NCBI GenBank assembly: GCA_017562135.1
Contig: QEYB01001355.1
Coordinates: 558,001 to 622,000 of the forward strand
Length of the DNA: 64,000 bases
Origin: Dipylidium caninum
Lineage: Eukaryota; Platyhelminthes; Cestoda; Cyclophyllidea; Dipylidiidae
Direction of reading: 5' to 3'
The notes under the pieces are model-generated. The model worked only from the letters and a program-made list of their open reading frames with translations. It was not told where the DNA came from and did not search any database. The translations under genes were made by a program, and so were the position numbers. Positions 35,061 to 47,300 of this stretch are shown here, piece after piece (positions within the stretch are counted from its first letter, which is position 1; each line of letters begins with the position of its first letter).

Positions 35061-36930
35061 AACACCAGTTTAAGACGAGGGACACCGGTTGTTGCCCGGT
35101 GGCGAGGCCGGAGCGAGGCCACAGGGCGCTGTGGGACTGGGCAAAGACTGTGGAGTTGGACGGGGAGATTCTCCTGCCTGGATCGTCTTCCCCGAAGGTG
35201 TTTTTTGATGAAGGAGACATCAAACAGACACTGGTTCAGCTTGCGCACTGATAGAAGAAACATTATTCAAAAATTGGGTGTTCAAATTGCCCCGAAGCTG
35301 ACGAGAAGACGTTGATAAAAATGGCAATTATGTTAGCTAACAAAGTTGTTTAATGGTGATAAGCAAAAAGGTGTATTTTTTTTACCTCCAAAATAGGGGA
35401 GAGAACTTTATGGTAGACCTGGCAGTTTAATGGACCTGACCCCCTTTTAATGGCTCCTGCTCCCCGTCGGCCGCGTTTCCCCGGCCTCCTCGGGCCACTC
35501 CACAACGGGGAAGACGAGTGACAGGAGAGCAAGGAGGGGGACCCCGCAGAAGGACCGGTTTTGCTGCATTTGCCACGAGTTGAAGGGCAGCCGGGTCCGG
35601 CGGAGAGGTGGAGAAGGTGGTTTGCGCTGCGAAGATGTGCGCCCGGGCACCCGAGTCGCCCACGGCCTCTCCTGCGGACGCGGCACCCGCCTCCTCCTCA
35701 AACCGCATCTCGTAGGCACTCGCCGCACCCCCTGCGGGGACCCGGCGGCGCGGTGTCCAGGCGCTGATGCCGTCGCGTCCGCAGCACCCCGCGTTGGCAG
35801 GAGACGTCCGCTCTCCTCTCGAGTCGCACGCTGCCACCCACACCGCGGCTGCGGCCGGGACGCGTGGGGCGGAGCGACCTACACAGTCCTCCGCCTCGTG
35901 ACACCGCCTCCACGGGCGACGAAGACTGATTTCCAGTAGCCCACACAATCAGTGCCAGGCCAAAGCGGCGACGGGTTGGTAGTCCCGCGCATATTCGCCT
36001 TTCCTGTTGTCCCACCCTTCGACTTTCTCCGCCTCCGCTCGCCGTGCGAGGCCCTTTTACTTCCTACGCGCGCATCACCTCGCCGGCGCGACCCGCTGAA
36101 CGTCTGTTTTGAACTTGTCAGCGCGCCGTTTCTAATCCACGCTGATAACTTTTTAGAACATAGGTTCACTTTGATTTTGATAAACAGGGTACGGACATGT
36201 ACTAGTTTATTTTGACCTCAAATAATTGTCACACGACCAGTTTACTTTTCACCACAGTGCCAAACACACTGTTAACATGAAAGTGTGAAGACAAGTCCTC
36301 CGCTACGGTTGGCTACAGTTTAGTTGGCATTTATGACTCGAGTCCTGCCTTTCCCTGGTCTGGAAAAAGAATGATCCAACATGAATCCCCTCGCGGGGAA
36401 ATAGTGGCCCCCCAAAACGCAGAATACTTTCACAAGGTCTGGTGCTACTAGAGGGAAGAGGTCTCGATCCCTGCCTCCACTAGGTCCTTCCATCAGAGGT
36501 CGGGTGATTCGGAGGACCGAGTAGGCGTTTTCCCCTCCCCCCCCGCCCCTCCAAGGTTCCTATTCAGACCGCAATTCGCTAGCTCTGAAGTTCTCTAACT
36601 TCTGTCACCCCAGTATTAGTGTGAGGGGGAGACCAATGCACGTATCTGCCGTATCAGTGATCTGCTGTATCAAGTCAGGCGTCAAAATGGTCTCCGGCAA
36701 CGTGGGTGCAGAGGCTTGCACAAATAGCCTTCTGCCTATGGGAAATCGTTGGCACACCGACGCCTCGTAATGCCTGCTAAGCCCACCGCTAACTCGATCC
36801 ACATCAAAGACCCGTAGCCAACCGCCTCCTGCACCACCCTCTCCTCCGCTTCTGCGCTCCTCTCCTCCAATAGGGATGCAGACCCTTCGGCCATCGCGCG
36901 TTCCCATTGGCCAGTTGTACTTTGTTTCTA

Positions 36931-36980
36931 ATTGGAAAATCATGTGGGCCAATCGCTGGCTGGTAGTTCGAATATATAGG
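36931..36980 (+). promoter_or_regulatory. Promoter of small-protein gene 1: inverted and direct CCAAT boxes plus TATA
   Basis: ATTGG at 36931, CCAAT at 36949 and TATATA at 36973 precede the start codon at 37028. The same three elements, with the same 18-base ATTGG-CCAAT spacing, occur before the paralogue. Confidence 0.65.
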
Positions 36981-37027
36981 AGAAACCATCAAACGTCCCG
37001 TCAATTCTTCCGCTGCTGACTTCCGCT

Positions 37028-37314
37028 ATGGGGTAAGTTCCACTTCCTCCCGTCCTCGTCATCTTTACCGTCGTCACTGTCGCCACCTAATAATCGTCTT
37101 GATTTTCTGTTGTAGAAAGGACTTCCAAAAAGCCCTTGAGCAGTTGTTTCCGGATCAGAGCACAAAGCTGGACGTATCCAAGATTAAGTCCATAATTGAA
37201 GAAAAACTGAAAGATTTCACCAGCGATAGCAAGTACAAAACTTTTCTGAAGAAACTCCAGGAAAAAGGAGGCGAAATGACGATCAAAGAAGTTATCGCCC
37301 TTTTAGCTGAGTAG
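37028..37314 (+). CDS. Small helical protein, tandem paralogue 1 (67 aa)
   Basis: The coding region is split: ATGGG at 37028-37032, intron 37033-37115 (GTAAGT to TTGTAG), then exon 37116-37314 ending in TAG. The product starts MGKDFQKALEQLFPDQSTKL and continues DVSKIKSIIEEKLKDF, ending GGEMTIKEVIALLAE. It has no signal peptide and no Cys, is Lys/Glu-rich and is predicted helical. The two helix-loop-helix halves faintly resemble degenerate EF hands, but calcium ligands are not convincing. The function is unknown. It has 66-67 residues like its paralogue, and the intron's last bases (GTCTTGATTTTCTGTTGTAG) are nearly identical between them. A small cestode-type antigen or calcium-binding-like protein is one possibility only. 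Confidence 0.8.
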
Positions 37315-37362
37315 CATGCTTATATAAATTGCATATTCAAGAGTAACTTACTTTAGCTTCCA

Positions 37363-37368
37363 AATAAA
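37363..37368 (+). terminator. Polyadenylation signal AATAAA, gene 1
   Basis: AATAAA lies 49 bases after the stop codon, in a 3' region that aligns with the paralogue. Confidence 0.7.
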
Positions 37369-37559
37369 TACTGGCTCACTAGCTGATGGTCTTCTTCCAT
37401 ATGTTGGGACCTGGGTTGTTCCGTGGATACGTAAACAGGACGGTGGAGGAGCATACGTTCGACTCGCGGGGTGACGGGTTCTTCCGATCGTTCCGTGGCG
37501 TGAAAAGATCCGGTTCCGCGTTGAGTGACGCCATCGGGTGAATTGCAGAAGGCAGCTAG

Positions 37560-39600
37560 GACGGAAGAGGACGGCAGTGAAGGCGATTCCCGTCTTAGGG
37601 GGTTGCGTCTTCTGCGAGGACGCGGTGAACTGACCACAGGCTCATTGGAGTCCCAGGCGACGATGGGTGTTGGCAGATCTGCCCTCCTCCTCTGCCAGCA
37701 TTTCAGGGTTCGTGTGCGATGCACCTCTGCCGTGGGATTTGCGTCGCGGCTTTCCACACGTGCCCGATGCCCGAAAATAGCAGTCGGTGCTGTTCCGGCC
37801 AGACCAGACCTCCGACTGGAGGCAGAAGTGGCCCCTCCTGGTCTCGACACGCCTTCTCCTTTATCGACTCAAATGACCCCCTTCAGCCGACGTCTGTCCA
37901 CTTGTTGGCCGCCAGCAGCGCCACGCATACGCCACCCGTCCTTCTTCACCCGAGGACGCCGTCCAGCATTACGTAGCACATGTTCAATGGCCGCTCACGG
38001 CTACTGAGGCTTCAGCAGACCGCCGCTGCACACGGGCAGATGGGCTGTTGGGTGAATGGCAGCAGTGGGCAGAACGGTTTGGTGCCGTTTTCCCGGCTCG
38101 CGCCTGCCACCTCAAGTGGCGCACAGAGGCCTGCTGCCCGACTTTGATGGCGTCCGAGGCGCAGACTTGACTCGCATCCGAGTTGGTCAACCCGGGAGAC
38201 TCGGAGTTGGTATCAACGCCTTGGCTCTAACCCACCGCAAGTCCAGCCCCCAGATGAGGTGCCCTGAAACCGCATCCCTTCAGTCTGTAGAGCTCTCCCG
38301 GCTTCGGGTCTGGGTCCTCTCCTGTTAGTTGGCACGAGCTCAAGCAACAGGGGTTCACAGAACCGCGCCTCGGGTCAGCAGACCTCGAAGCGCAACAGGG
38401 ACTAAGACTGTTACTGCTTTCAGGCGCCCCAGCAAATAGTAGGCCATGCAAGCAGCGGATGCCTCCGACCTCGGCGAGCACAGCGAGGTTAGCGACATGT
38501 CCACACCCACAGACAAGGTCCCGGTGCCGACCCGGAAGGTCAGGTCTCGACAAAGCGAGCAAGGCACAACGACACGCCTTCTCTGCCACGAGGGCGTCGA
38601 GGAGTTGACGGCCACCTCTCCTACTCGCAGTGCCCCAAACCGCCTTATTTGGCCGCCTCGGGGAAGAGTTGGGGAATAAATGCACGATTAGAGGGGATGT
38701 TTTAAGGCCATCTTGCGGCAGTTATCATTGTTTTTTTTGTGGGAATTAAGGAACGGATGGGGTTGAGCAGGTTCTCGTGAAGCTTGGGTGTTGACGTCTG
38801 CCAGATGCCCTCAAGTCGTGTCCTCACCGCGGTTTCTCGCGCGGTTAAGGCAACAACGCGAATTCTGTCGCCTCGTCCTCTTTCCCATGACTGGCACGAG
38901 ACGTGGGTCTGTCGAAAAGTGTGACCACACTCAAATGTGTCATCCCGCGGTTGGCGCCGACAACAGGCACCGGATGTCTGAGTTATGTGGCAGCGAGTGA
39001 CGGGTTTTCCTCGAATTCTTTCACGGAATTTCGTGGCCAGGTCTGGTAGCAGAAGAGCTTGGTATTTTAGGTGCTGAAGTCGGGACGCGCTGCAGCACCG
39101 GAGATGTTTGACCACATTTTCTGGCCACCAAGCAGCATGAGATGGCGCCTGTGGCAAAGGGCATTCTCCAAGTTCGCGAAGAAGCACTGAGGGGAGCGTC
39201 GAGAGGAGCTAATTCACTGAGAGGCCATTTGAGAATTACAGACTTAATTATTTGAGCTTGGATTTTTTAATTTCCCAACCGCGGTACTCAGACCCGTAGG
39301 GAAGCCAATAAAAGTGGCAAATAAGTGTTTTTCTTTTCTTCCATTTTATAATCAAACTGGTGGGATCCTTTCCAAATGGGAGGCGCTTGGCTGCGAAAAT
39401 TTTTTCCCCTTCAGGCTCACGCTCCCCTCATGATCGCTAAAACTAACATAATCCATTTTCACAAACCATTACCCGACTGTGAAGACTCCGTAGCCAACCA
39501 CCAACAGCCACTCCTGCCCGCCACCCCGCCCCCGCCCCAGCCCCCGACCCGGCGACACCAGCGCAGGTGCAAAATCTTTCAGCCCCGACACTCGCACGGA
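37560..39600. other. Intergenic part of the duplication
   Basis: No recognised gene. It holds the copy-1 flank (about 38850-39195) and roughly 1 kb with no counterpart downstream of copy 2. Confidence 0.5.
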
Positions 39601-39620
39601 CACGTTGTGCGCCGATTCTC

Positions 39621-39670
39621 ATTGGAGGACAGCGTGGACCAATCGGTGATCGGCAACAAATATATATATA
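39621..39670 (+). promoter_or_regulatory. Promoter of small-protein gene 2: inverted and direct CCAAT boxes plus TATA
   Basis: ATTGG at 39621, CCAAT at 39639 and TATATATATA at 39661-39670 lie upstream of the start at 39722. Spacing matches the paralogue. Confidence 0.65.
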
Positions 39671-39721
39671 ATGGAAGGTAACAGAAGTGGTGTGAATTCT
39701 TCATTGTAGTTTACTGCCGAG

Positions 39722-40023
39722 ATGGAGTGAGTCGCCTCCTCCCGTCTTCGCCACCTTCATCGCCGTCACTGTCGCCATCCGCTGGGAGAGTTGGCCTCAA
39801 AGTAAATGTCTTGATTTTCTGTTATAGAAAGGCCTTCGAGAAAGCTATGGACGAGTTGTTCTCGGACAAGGACAAGAAGCTGGACGTATCCAAGATCAAA
39901 TCTGTAATTGAAGACAAGCTGAAGGAGTACAAGAATGACAACAAGATTAAGGTTTTCATGGAGAGACTTGAAGGCAAGCGGGGAGAAATGACTTTTAAGG
40001 AAGCTATGGCCCTTTTAAGTTGA
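39722..40023 (+). CDS. Small helical protein, tandem paralogue 2 (66 aa)
   Basis: Coding bases ATGGA at 39722-39726, intron 39727-39827 (GTGAGT to GTTATAG), exon 39828-40023 ending in TGA. The product starts MEKAFEKAMDELFSDKDKKL, continues DVSKIKSVIEDKLKEY and ends RGEMTFKEAMALLS. It is about half identical to paralogue 1, with LDVSKIKS and GEMT.KE invariant. It is charged, Cys-free, helical, and without a signal peptide. The DKDKKLDV stretch looks like the start of an EF-hand loop, but the usual Gly and Glu ligands are not in place. The function is unknown. Confidence 0.82.
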
Positions 40024-40072
40024 TCGACACTCCTATAAACTGCGTTCTCAAGACTACTTTACTGTGCCTCTC

Positions 40073-40078
40073 AATAAA
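40073..40078 (+). terminator. Polyadenylation signal AATAAA, gene 2
   Basis: AATAAA 50 bases after the stop, aligned with the gene 1 signal. Confidence 0.7.
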
Positions 40079-40259
40079 TTACTGGCTCACGAGATACCGG
40101 TCTTCTCTTACACGGCAGGGTCTGGGCTGTTCTGTGGGGACGCAAACACGCCGGCGGAGACCTACACTTTGGACTGGCGGGAGCATCTTCCACCGCTTGC
40201 TCCGTGGAGGGAGCAGATTGTGCTCTGCGCTGGGAAACTTCATTAGGTGGACTCCAGAG

Positions 40260-43200
40260 GGAGCCGCGGGATGGGGAATAGGGTCGAGGGTGAAGGGGTG
40301 CACTCCTGGAGAGCAGATTTTGGGAGCAAAGCTACAGCACTAAGCCTCGGTTGTGGGAATCTTTGAGAAGACGTCCTTATGGAATTGTTTCTGAGGCTTC
40401 AATGAGACCTTTTGGAAAGTGCTCTCAGACCCCTTCCGACATTGCGTATTCTGCTTCGGTCCCCTTCCCCATGACCAGCGCCGACCTCCCTACGGAAAAT
40501 GCGTCCCGATCGCGCGCAATGCCTCCCGATCGCCCGCTGACCGCAGGGCCAAGTCGAGAGAGTCAACTTTACTGGCCGTTGGCGTGGTCGAGGCTTCCTC
40601 CCCACCGGCGGCCGTTTGTTTACCTCAGGTGGCGTGGGCGGCCCGGAACACACCCGTCCGTTGTGCTGTCCATCAACCGCCCTCCAACCACGTGTTTACG
40701 ATGGTCGGACGTAAATTCTGCCACGGAATTTCGTGGCCAACTCTGTTGGTCAGTAAAAGAATTTTTACTTTTGTTGCTGAAGTTGAGACGCGCTGAAGCA
40801 CCGAAGGAGCCTGAGGTGACGTCTATGGCACTTCAACCACTTTCGCCAAGCACAGGGCATTCTCGAAGCACGTGAAGAAGCTCTGAGGGGAAGGGGACCG
40901 CGTGGCCATAAGATGTGGTGAACTTCCCTCCTCGAGGGCTGTCAGACCGTTCTCGCCCTTTTGCTGCAGGCCAAGGGCTCAGTGGGAGGCTTTCCCTACT
41001 CCGCGGTCGTCGGCGTCTCGTCACTCGTCCCCCGACGAGGTTGGACGCAGCACCTGCCTCCCTTCACCCGATCGCCGCTCTCCCCGCCGGACGGGGTGGA
41101 CTGCACTTCGTCGGCCTTCTTACCAGCGGACGGGCGGTTGACGTGTCCTCTCGTTGGAGGGCGCTTTGTCATCTGCTGCAGCCACATCTGCAGTGGGTGC
41201 AACAGGCAAACAGGCTCCTCGTGGCCAGGAGAGATTCCTTCTCCGCCCACAGACTCATGGCGGCTGGCAGCAGAACGCGCTCGTGTCATGGATGACTGAC
41301 CTTTCTGACCGCGTGCTACGTGGAGGGGGAGGAAGAGCCCGCCACGAAGGGACGGGTAAAGGAGGTGAGGAGAAAGAGCGAAGAGCGAAGAGGGCAGAGA
41401 CCGTGGACGCGTCGGCGGGCGGGTCATGAGTGGATGCGCGAGTGGCGAAATGATGGGTGAATGGACGGACGTCTGCGTGCGTGAGGGGGAAAAAGTTGAC
41501 CGAATGGAGCGGAAGTGGATGAATGGACTCGAGATTGAATTGGTAGCTCGAGAGAACCTAATGGGCAGAAGCGAGTAGGTCGGAGATGACCGGGTGAATA
41601 GGCGGTCTTCGGCAGTCGGAAATGAAAGAATGAGAGGAGGACCAAAAGACCAAGGAATTAGCGAAATAACAAATGAATGAGTGGGGAGAATCGGAGGTGA
41701 TAGGCCGGCAAGTCCGGATTGAGTGCGAGAATGCAGAGGGACGAAACAACTGAGGCGGGGACAAGGAGAACTAGCGAATGGCTGGACGAAACGGACCCGA
41801 GGGGCGGCGAGGAGCGCTGCCTCCAACTCCTCGCGGCCCCAAGGCGGCAGGCGGCGTCTTCCTTCGTGCAAGCACAAGCCAGCGCCCCACCGCCGGTCCC
41901 GTTTTCGGCTGAGGTCACAGTCTTCACCCACGAGGGCGCTTCTCCGAGGAGGCAGATGGTAGCGGGTGACCTCAGACGCACATGCTAAGTCGCTGCATTC
42001 TCTCGTGGTGCAGGGCCTCGTCACCGCACCGCCGTCCCGCCACGCTGGCACTCTTTTTCTTCTTCCTCCTCCTCCTCCTCCGCCCCCTCATTATCATCAT
42101 CGCCATCATCAAAATCAGCAGCAGCAGCAGCAACATTCCTCTCACGTGGCATTCATCCGGCTCGGTTGGTTGTCTGCCTTACACCCGACTCGCCTTGCCT
42201 TTCGACGATCTTTTTCCCTCCTTTCCCGCCCAACATCGCAACATTCCCACCGACCGCCTTCCCAACCCTCCGGCTTGACAAGTTCTTAGGTTAGGTAAAA
42301 GGCGTTAATGAGTGCCAGGCGTCCTCGCACAGACGCAATGTTGAAGACTTAAAATACATAGGCATTCGCGCGAGTGGCGTCGTTTGGACTTTTGAACAAA
42401 TGAGACCGGAATAACCAGGTTTCACAAATTAGAGCCTCACTTCCTGGTAGGTGTTTACCTGACTGCGTGCTATTGTTTAGAGGTCTTGCTGAAACCTGGA
42501 AGACGCTTCGAGGAAGGCAGAGGGAGAGGAAGTTTGCCGGTGCCACCAGTTAGGGTCACCTTGCCGGACTCAGAATAGGTTTAGGCGTCCTCGAAACGTT
42601 GAAATGTGTCAGCAGGAGGAGTGGGGCCCGGCCGAGGGTGGAAGCAGTCCCATTTCCATTCCTAGGGCGAGTTGAAGTCGTCCTGACTCAGCATAATTTC
42701 GTGGCTGCCAGGGCAACCACCGTCGTGTACTTGCGTGCGCATGACGGCCAGAATCGACAAGGTACTTCCATGACAAATGGGATTTGAGGTCAGCAGATAG
42801 GAGGCAAGGCAACATTCCCCACCTTGCACCGTTCACCACCTTTCGTGTACTCTTAGCCGTCATGAGAATGTTTACCTTTTGAGTGTGGCCCTCTGGTCAA
42901 ACAACTTAAATTGAGTAAATAAACAATCTTGGCGGTCGGCGCCCCGCCTTCGCCCCCACGGGCCGGGAAGGGAGGCCGAGAAGGCAGCCGGGCAATCGCC
43001 GCCTCCGTCCACTCTGTTGGCGCAGATCCCATTTAGTGCGCCTTGATGCTCGCCACCCTCGGAGCGGACGCGCCACCCAGGGGCACGGCGGCCTACCGCG
43101 CGCAACAATCGATCGGCCGAACCACCGATCGATTTCCATAGGCTCTGCGGCCACGGGTTGGGGGTGGAAGGAGGAGGCAGAGGTGGAGGCGGTGGCGGGA

Positions 43201-46200
43201 GTGCCAGGGGCATCAGTTGCGGTTAGTCACACATTTCCGTCGGGAGGGGGTGGGGCGAGCGGCGTGGAGATCGGCTCTAACGCGGCACGCAAACCGGTAA
43301 ATCGAGAGCAACGGCGGAGTCTCTCCACACCGAAATCGGACTCGGCCGCATCTGCCCCTGGGCGGAGTTGAGCATACCGAAGGCGGGCGGAGGAGAAACA
43401 GTGAATTAATCGTGGCACGAGGATGTAAGTTGCAATTTTAATAGGAGAAGCAGGAGAAACTTTGGCTCAGGGCGGTCGCACCACAGCCATTGGTGTGGAA
43501 TTGACTTCACCGCGGGCTGATAATGCCACTACCCACAAGGATTTTGTCGACGGGGAGACGCATTCTGCGCATGACACTTAGGGAAATGCCCAGGGCGATA
43601 GCGGAGGAGAATCGGTTGGATCAGACAGATTTCACTTCGCCGTCGGGCTGAAACTAACCCCAGCGCTCCGCTAAGTGTGTGCTTCCTGTTTTATGTCGCC
43701 CGCATCTACGTTTGCAATTGGAATAATGTGAGGACGGAGGCATGCAGCAGGCAGAAAGACCGCGGCACCGAGACGAGAGTGAGTAAGGATGTTTCGCAAT
43801 GGAAGACTGCCTTAACCCGCCAGAGCAGACTGCTCAGGCTTCACAGTGGGCGCCCCTATGCTCAGAAACAATCGCTGACTTCGTGGATTGGACTTGTCGC
43901 TGTCGGCGCCGTCAGTCACTTTCAGCGCCGCCTCTGCCGAGATTACCGGCCTTCGTTTTCTCGATTTCCTCGGCCGCATGCCTTCGCGTCGCCCCTCGAA
44001 AGCGTTCTCTTCAACTGTCGAGCGGGTCGCCATTCGGAGGATGTGAAGATCGGAAACGCTGTCCCCTGCGGCAGTAAAGAAGCCGAGAGGTTCGATGGCA
44101 GCCCGCCAGGATCAAAGAGGCCTCGTTCCGGCGTAGTGGCGGTATTTGCGTCCCCTGACGGCATCGATGTGTGTCTCAACGCCTCTCGATGCTCCGGGGG
44201 GAGAGATTCTTTGAGCGTTGAGGGTGTCAGGCTGAAGTAAGTTCACCAGAACTCTGTCCTGATGTCGCCCAAGTGGACAGAAACGCACTCAACATGGCTA
44301 CCCCGGCAACACAAACTGCGCGGGGGGGAGGGGGACCGGGGAGCCTGTCTTCCCCACGGGCCAAGGCCCACTTCTCCCAACACACTTCGGCGGGGGAAAA
44401 CAAGCACTCGCCACCGCTCCGCCACCATCCCCGAATGGCCTACGGGGTTCGCGGATTATGCGGCCGATCTGCCCGTCCGGCAGTCTGACTGACTGATGGC
44501 CCCACCGGCGTGACAAGCTTGTCAGCATTGACGGGTGCGCGGCCCTCTACCCTCGAAGCAATTAATAGCCTGTTGGCGCGGGCAACGCTCAACCCTCAGA
44601 GTGGAGGGAGGCGATAATTAAACGGGGCTACCTGACCTGCGCTGCATCCCGATGAAGATGAAGAGGAGTTTTTCGTCCATTGTACACAGAGGGTGAGGGT
44701 AAAGGGGATGAAATAAGTTTTGTCCCATCATATTCTCTAAGATCGACTGTCCTTCGTCGAGGAAGTGCCTCATTTAAGCTCCGCCTCGACGTAGAGATGC
44801 TTCGAAGAGGCCGTCGGTGTCCATTGCATCCCTGCCCGTAGATCCGTCCATGATCTGCAATGAAAACCTAGCAAGAGTCACCGAATCAGTCATTACGCTG
44901 AACACGCAGTGGAAGGAGTTCTTGTCCACCTGACTTTAACCTTGTACTGTTAATTTCGCCGTTCTTGAACCGTCGTTTAAGCAGGCGCGCCTGCATAAGG
45001 TAGGGGAAGGCGAGGGAGAAAAGCATTTCTCACTCCAACGCTCAATTGGGGCATGTTGAGTTGAGGGTCGAGTACAGCGAAGCGTAGCATCGTTGCGCCG
45101 TCCACGAGACCGTCGAGGCAACCTCATCGTGCCGGGCGGCGGCTCCTTGGTTGCACAGAGGCGCGGAGCCAGTCTCAGTGCCTGCCCTCCCGGTCGCCGA
45201 GTTACTAGGCCATGCTCTACCGAGTCGAATGCTTTCAAGTGGGACGGGCGCTCGAAAGACTACGCTGTGCCCATTTCACAATGTCCAACTGACAGGGAGA
45301 AGATGACGCCTGCGGAGCGGAGGTGACGGCAGTGCTTAGCCCTGCCTCAGAATACCGAGTTCAGACAGACAGAAACGACGTCTACATTGGCATTTTCCGC
45401 GTTTTCAACCACCGCGCCCCCGCCAAGAGGCGTCGCTCCCTCATATCCGTGTAAAGCGCGTCGTGTAACGTCGATCGGCCCAGGAAATAGTGCCTCAGGA
45501 GGTTAATCCGTCATTTTGGAAAAGCTCACCGTCCTCAGGAATCCCGGTTAAATTGCTCCAGGTGATGTCCGGGGAAGGCGCCATTTCGTGAACCCACTTT
45601 TTCCTCTTCCCCCTTCCAGCCAGTAAGTCGGACCGCGGGAGGATTAGGCAGAAAGCTATTTGACTGAATGACTTCGAGGAGCGGGAAAGGCACAACGTGC
45701 CGCTCCACGGCTTTGCGTTGGTCTCCCTCGGATTCTCAGCCCTACAACAGCAGCCAGTTCTCATCCCTCGACTGAACAGATCGGTGACCTGAGAGGCTAC
45801 GGACCTGCACTTCTCCACCGAACAGAAAGAGATGCGATCAAAAGTTTGGAGCCGAAATAAGTCAGTCCGGCAGGCGCGAACTTAATTTGGACTTCCGCTG
45901 GGTGACAAAAGCCACAGACTGGAGGTCATGCTGCCGTGGCCAATCAAACGGTAAGAGGGCGGCGGCGGGAGAGGGGGGGGGGCTCGGGAGAACAACACCG
46001 GTGGTGTTTCGCCTTCACCCCCGCCTCGGACGCTCTCCACCACCGTGCCCCTTGCCCCGGTCGGGCCAGCATCCCCAACGATGCGTGTGGCAGACTGAGA
46101 GATACCATTGGGAAATTGTTTTGCGGGCAAAGAACAGTTTTTTTCTTTTGCCACAGTGGCAATAAGTGAGCTGACCACTTTACAATTTGCGAAAGCCTGG

Positions 46201-47300
46201 TGAGGAAAAGTACAGGAAAACAGGGTTCAGGCACGCCACAATCAACACATTAAAATTTTATTGTAGCTTCTGAGATCCGTGCGGTCAGGATACCGTTGCC
46301 TCGGGTTGGGACATGGACGATTCTATCTCAGTCTTGAACGTATCTCCTCGCGTCGACCTTCCACGCTGTCGTGACCGACACGGGGAAGAAGCGGGCAACC
46401 AGGTGGAACGGAGGACTTTGAATGACCAGCCAAGAGAAAAACACCACTTTCTCTTACTTTTAAGGAGTTTCCACAGGCTCATCCCCCCAGAACATGCACT
46501 TGTCCCGTAATTTTTCCATTTAATAGCATGTAGATTTTAAAAAAAGCAGAGTGCGTGTCCTCTCGCCAACAGCGCGATGTCCTGAGTTTGCCTCAAGGTC
46601 CTATGACATTACAACGTGGAAGGGTTTATTGGCCAAGACCAGGGGACTGGGCTGCCGAGGTGACCCGAGAGCCGCGGTGCTGAGGACAAGGCCATGATGG
46701 CGGAGGCAAAAATGCCAGTGGAGACCGGTGCAGTGCACATCGCCCACCTACCGGCCCAAATTCCGAGGCCTGTGGATAAGAAGGCAAAGGAAATTGCTCT
46801 TGATGCGACTGACAGGCCTCCTCGTCTCTTGACACGCATGCAATGCGTGAGTGTGGAATGACACAATGCAGACTGAGTAAGGCGCGATGCTTCGATGGGC
46901 TGACTGTAAAGTTTTCTTCCACATAACGCTAGAACATCATGCATTAGATTATGAAAGTTAAGAGTACGTGAGAGGCCCTAATTCTCCCGTTATTTTTAAT
47001 CAAAGAACTCTCAACAGGCAAAAAGGCTGTCATTAAGGTTGCATTAGTTTATTGGCCTTCTTAAAAGTACTTCAATTTAGTGCGACGACTAATTGGACGT
47101 TAATATTTTCATTTTCCAGAGGCAATTTTGACCTTAGAAGATGAAAGTACACTTCTGTAGTGTCCCTACCTGATACTTGCAAGCACTATTCATATGTCGA
47201 CACTCTGACTCCCCGCTGAACACGTACTTTCTCCCCATCTTGCGGGACCCAGAATTTCTCATTTCTGAAAATTTTGCAAAACATACTACTTAAATCTAGG
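40260..47300. other. GC-rich region without a recognised gene
   Basis: About 7 kb with many long open frames on both strands but no recognisable protein. The longest is 351 codons on the minus strand (42051-40996), Ser/Pro/Arg-rich, overlapping simple-sequence-like DNA with repeated GGATG/GAATG words at 41430-41720. The duplicated flank ends near 40895. Confidence 0.5.
42056..42131. repeat. Compound microsatellite (TCC)n, (ATC)n and (CAG)n
   Basis: TCC triplets at 42056-42081, ATC triplets around 42092-42110 and CAG triplets at 42117-42131, next to each other. Confidence 0.8.

Larger units (their letters stand above)
27744..36900. other. GC-rich region without a recognised intact gene
   Basis: About 9 kb of GC-rich DNA between the end of iPLA2 and the small-protein genes. 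It contains a possible exon fragment (28147-28207), two G homopolymers (28799-28812 and 30223-30234), and a decayed repeat cluster (33.6-35.1 kb). Many overlapping open frames up to about 227 codons occur on both strands, for example 29207-29851 plus and 29958-30641 minus. Their Pro/Arg/Ser-rich translations on both strands suggest composition rather than genes. Confidence 0.5.
37028..40895 (+). repeat. Tandem segmental duplication carrying the small-protein genes
   Basis: Promoter, both exons, intron, 3' UTR and about 180 bases beyond the polyA signal (to roughly 37550 and 40260) align between copies at an offset of about 2.7 kb. A second flank aligns at an offset of about 1.7 kb (39012-39195 versus 40710-40895), including CACGGAATTTCGTGGCCA in both. 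Copy 1 therefore carries about 1 kb absent from copy 2. Confidence 0.75.

Noticed and set aside
36960..36985. TTCGAAT-like box considered as part of a tRNA T-arm
   Set aside because: No A box, acceptor stem or anticodon arm around it; it is the TATA region of the small-protein gene.
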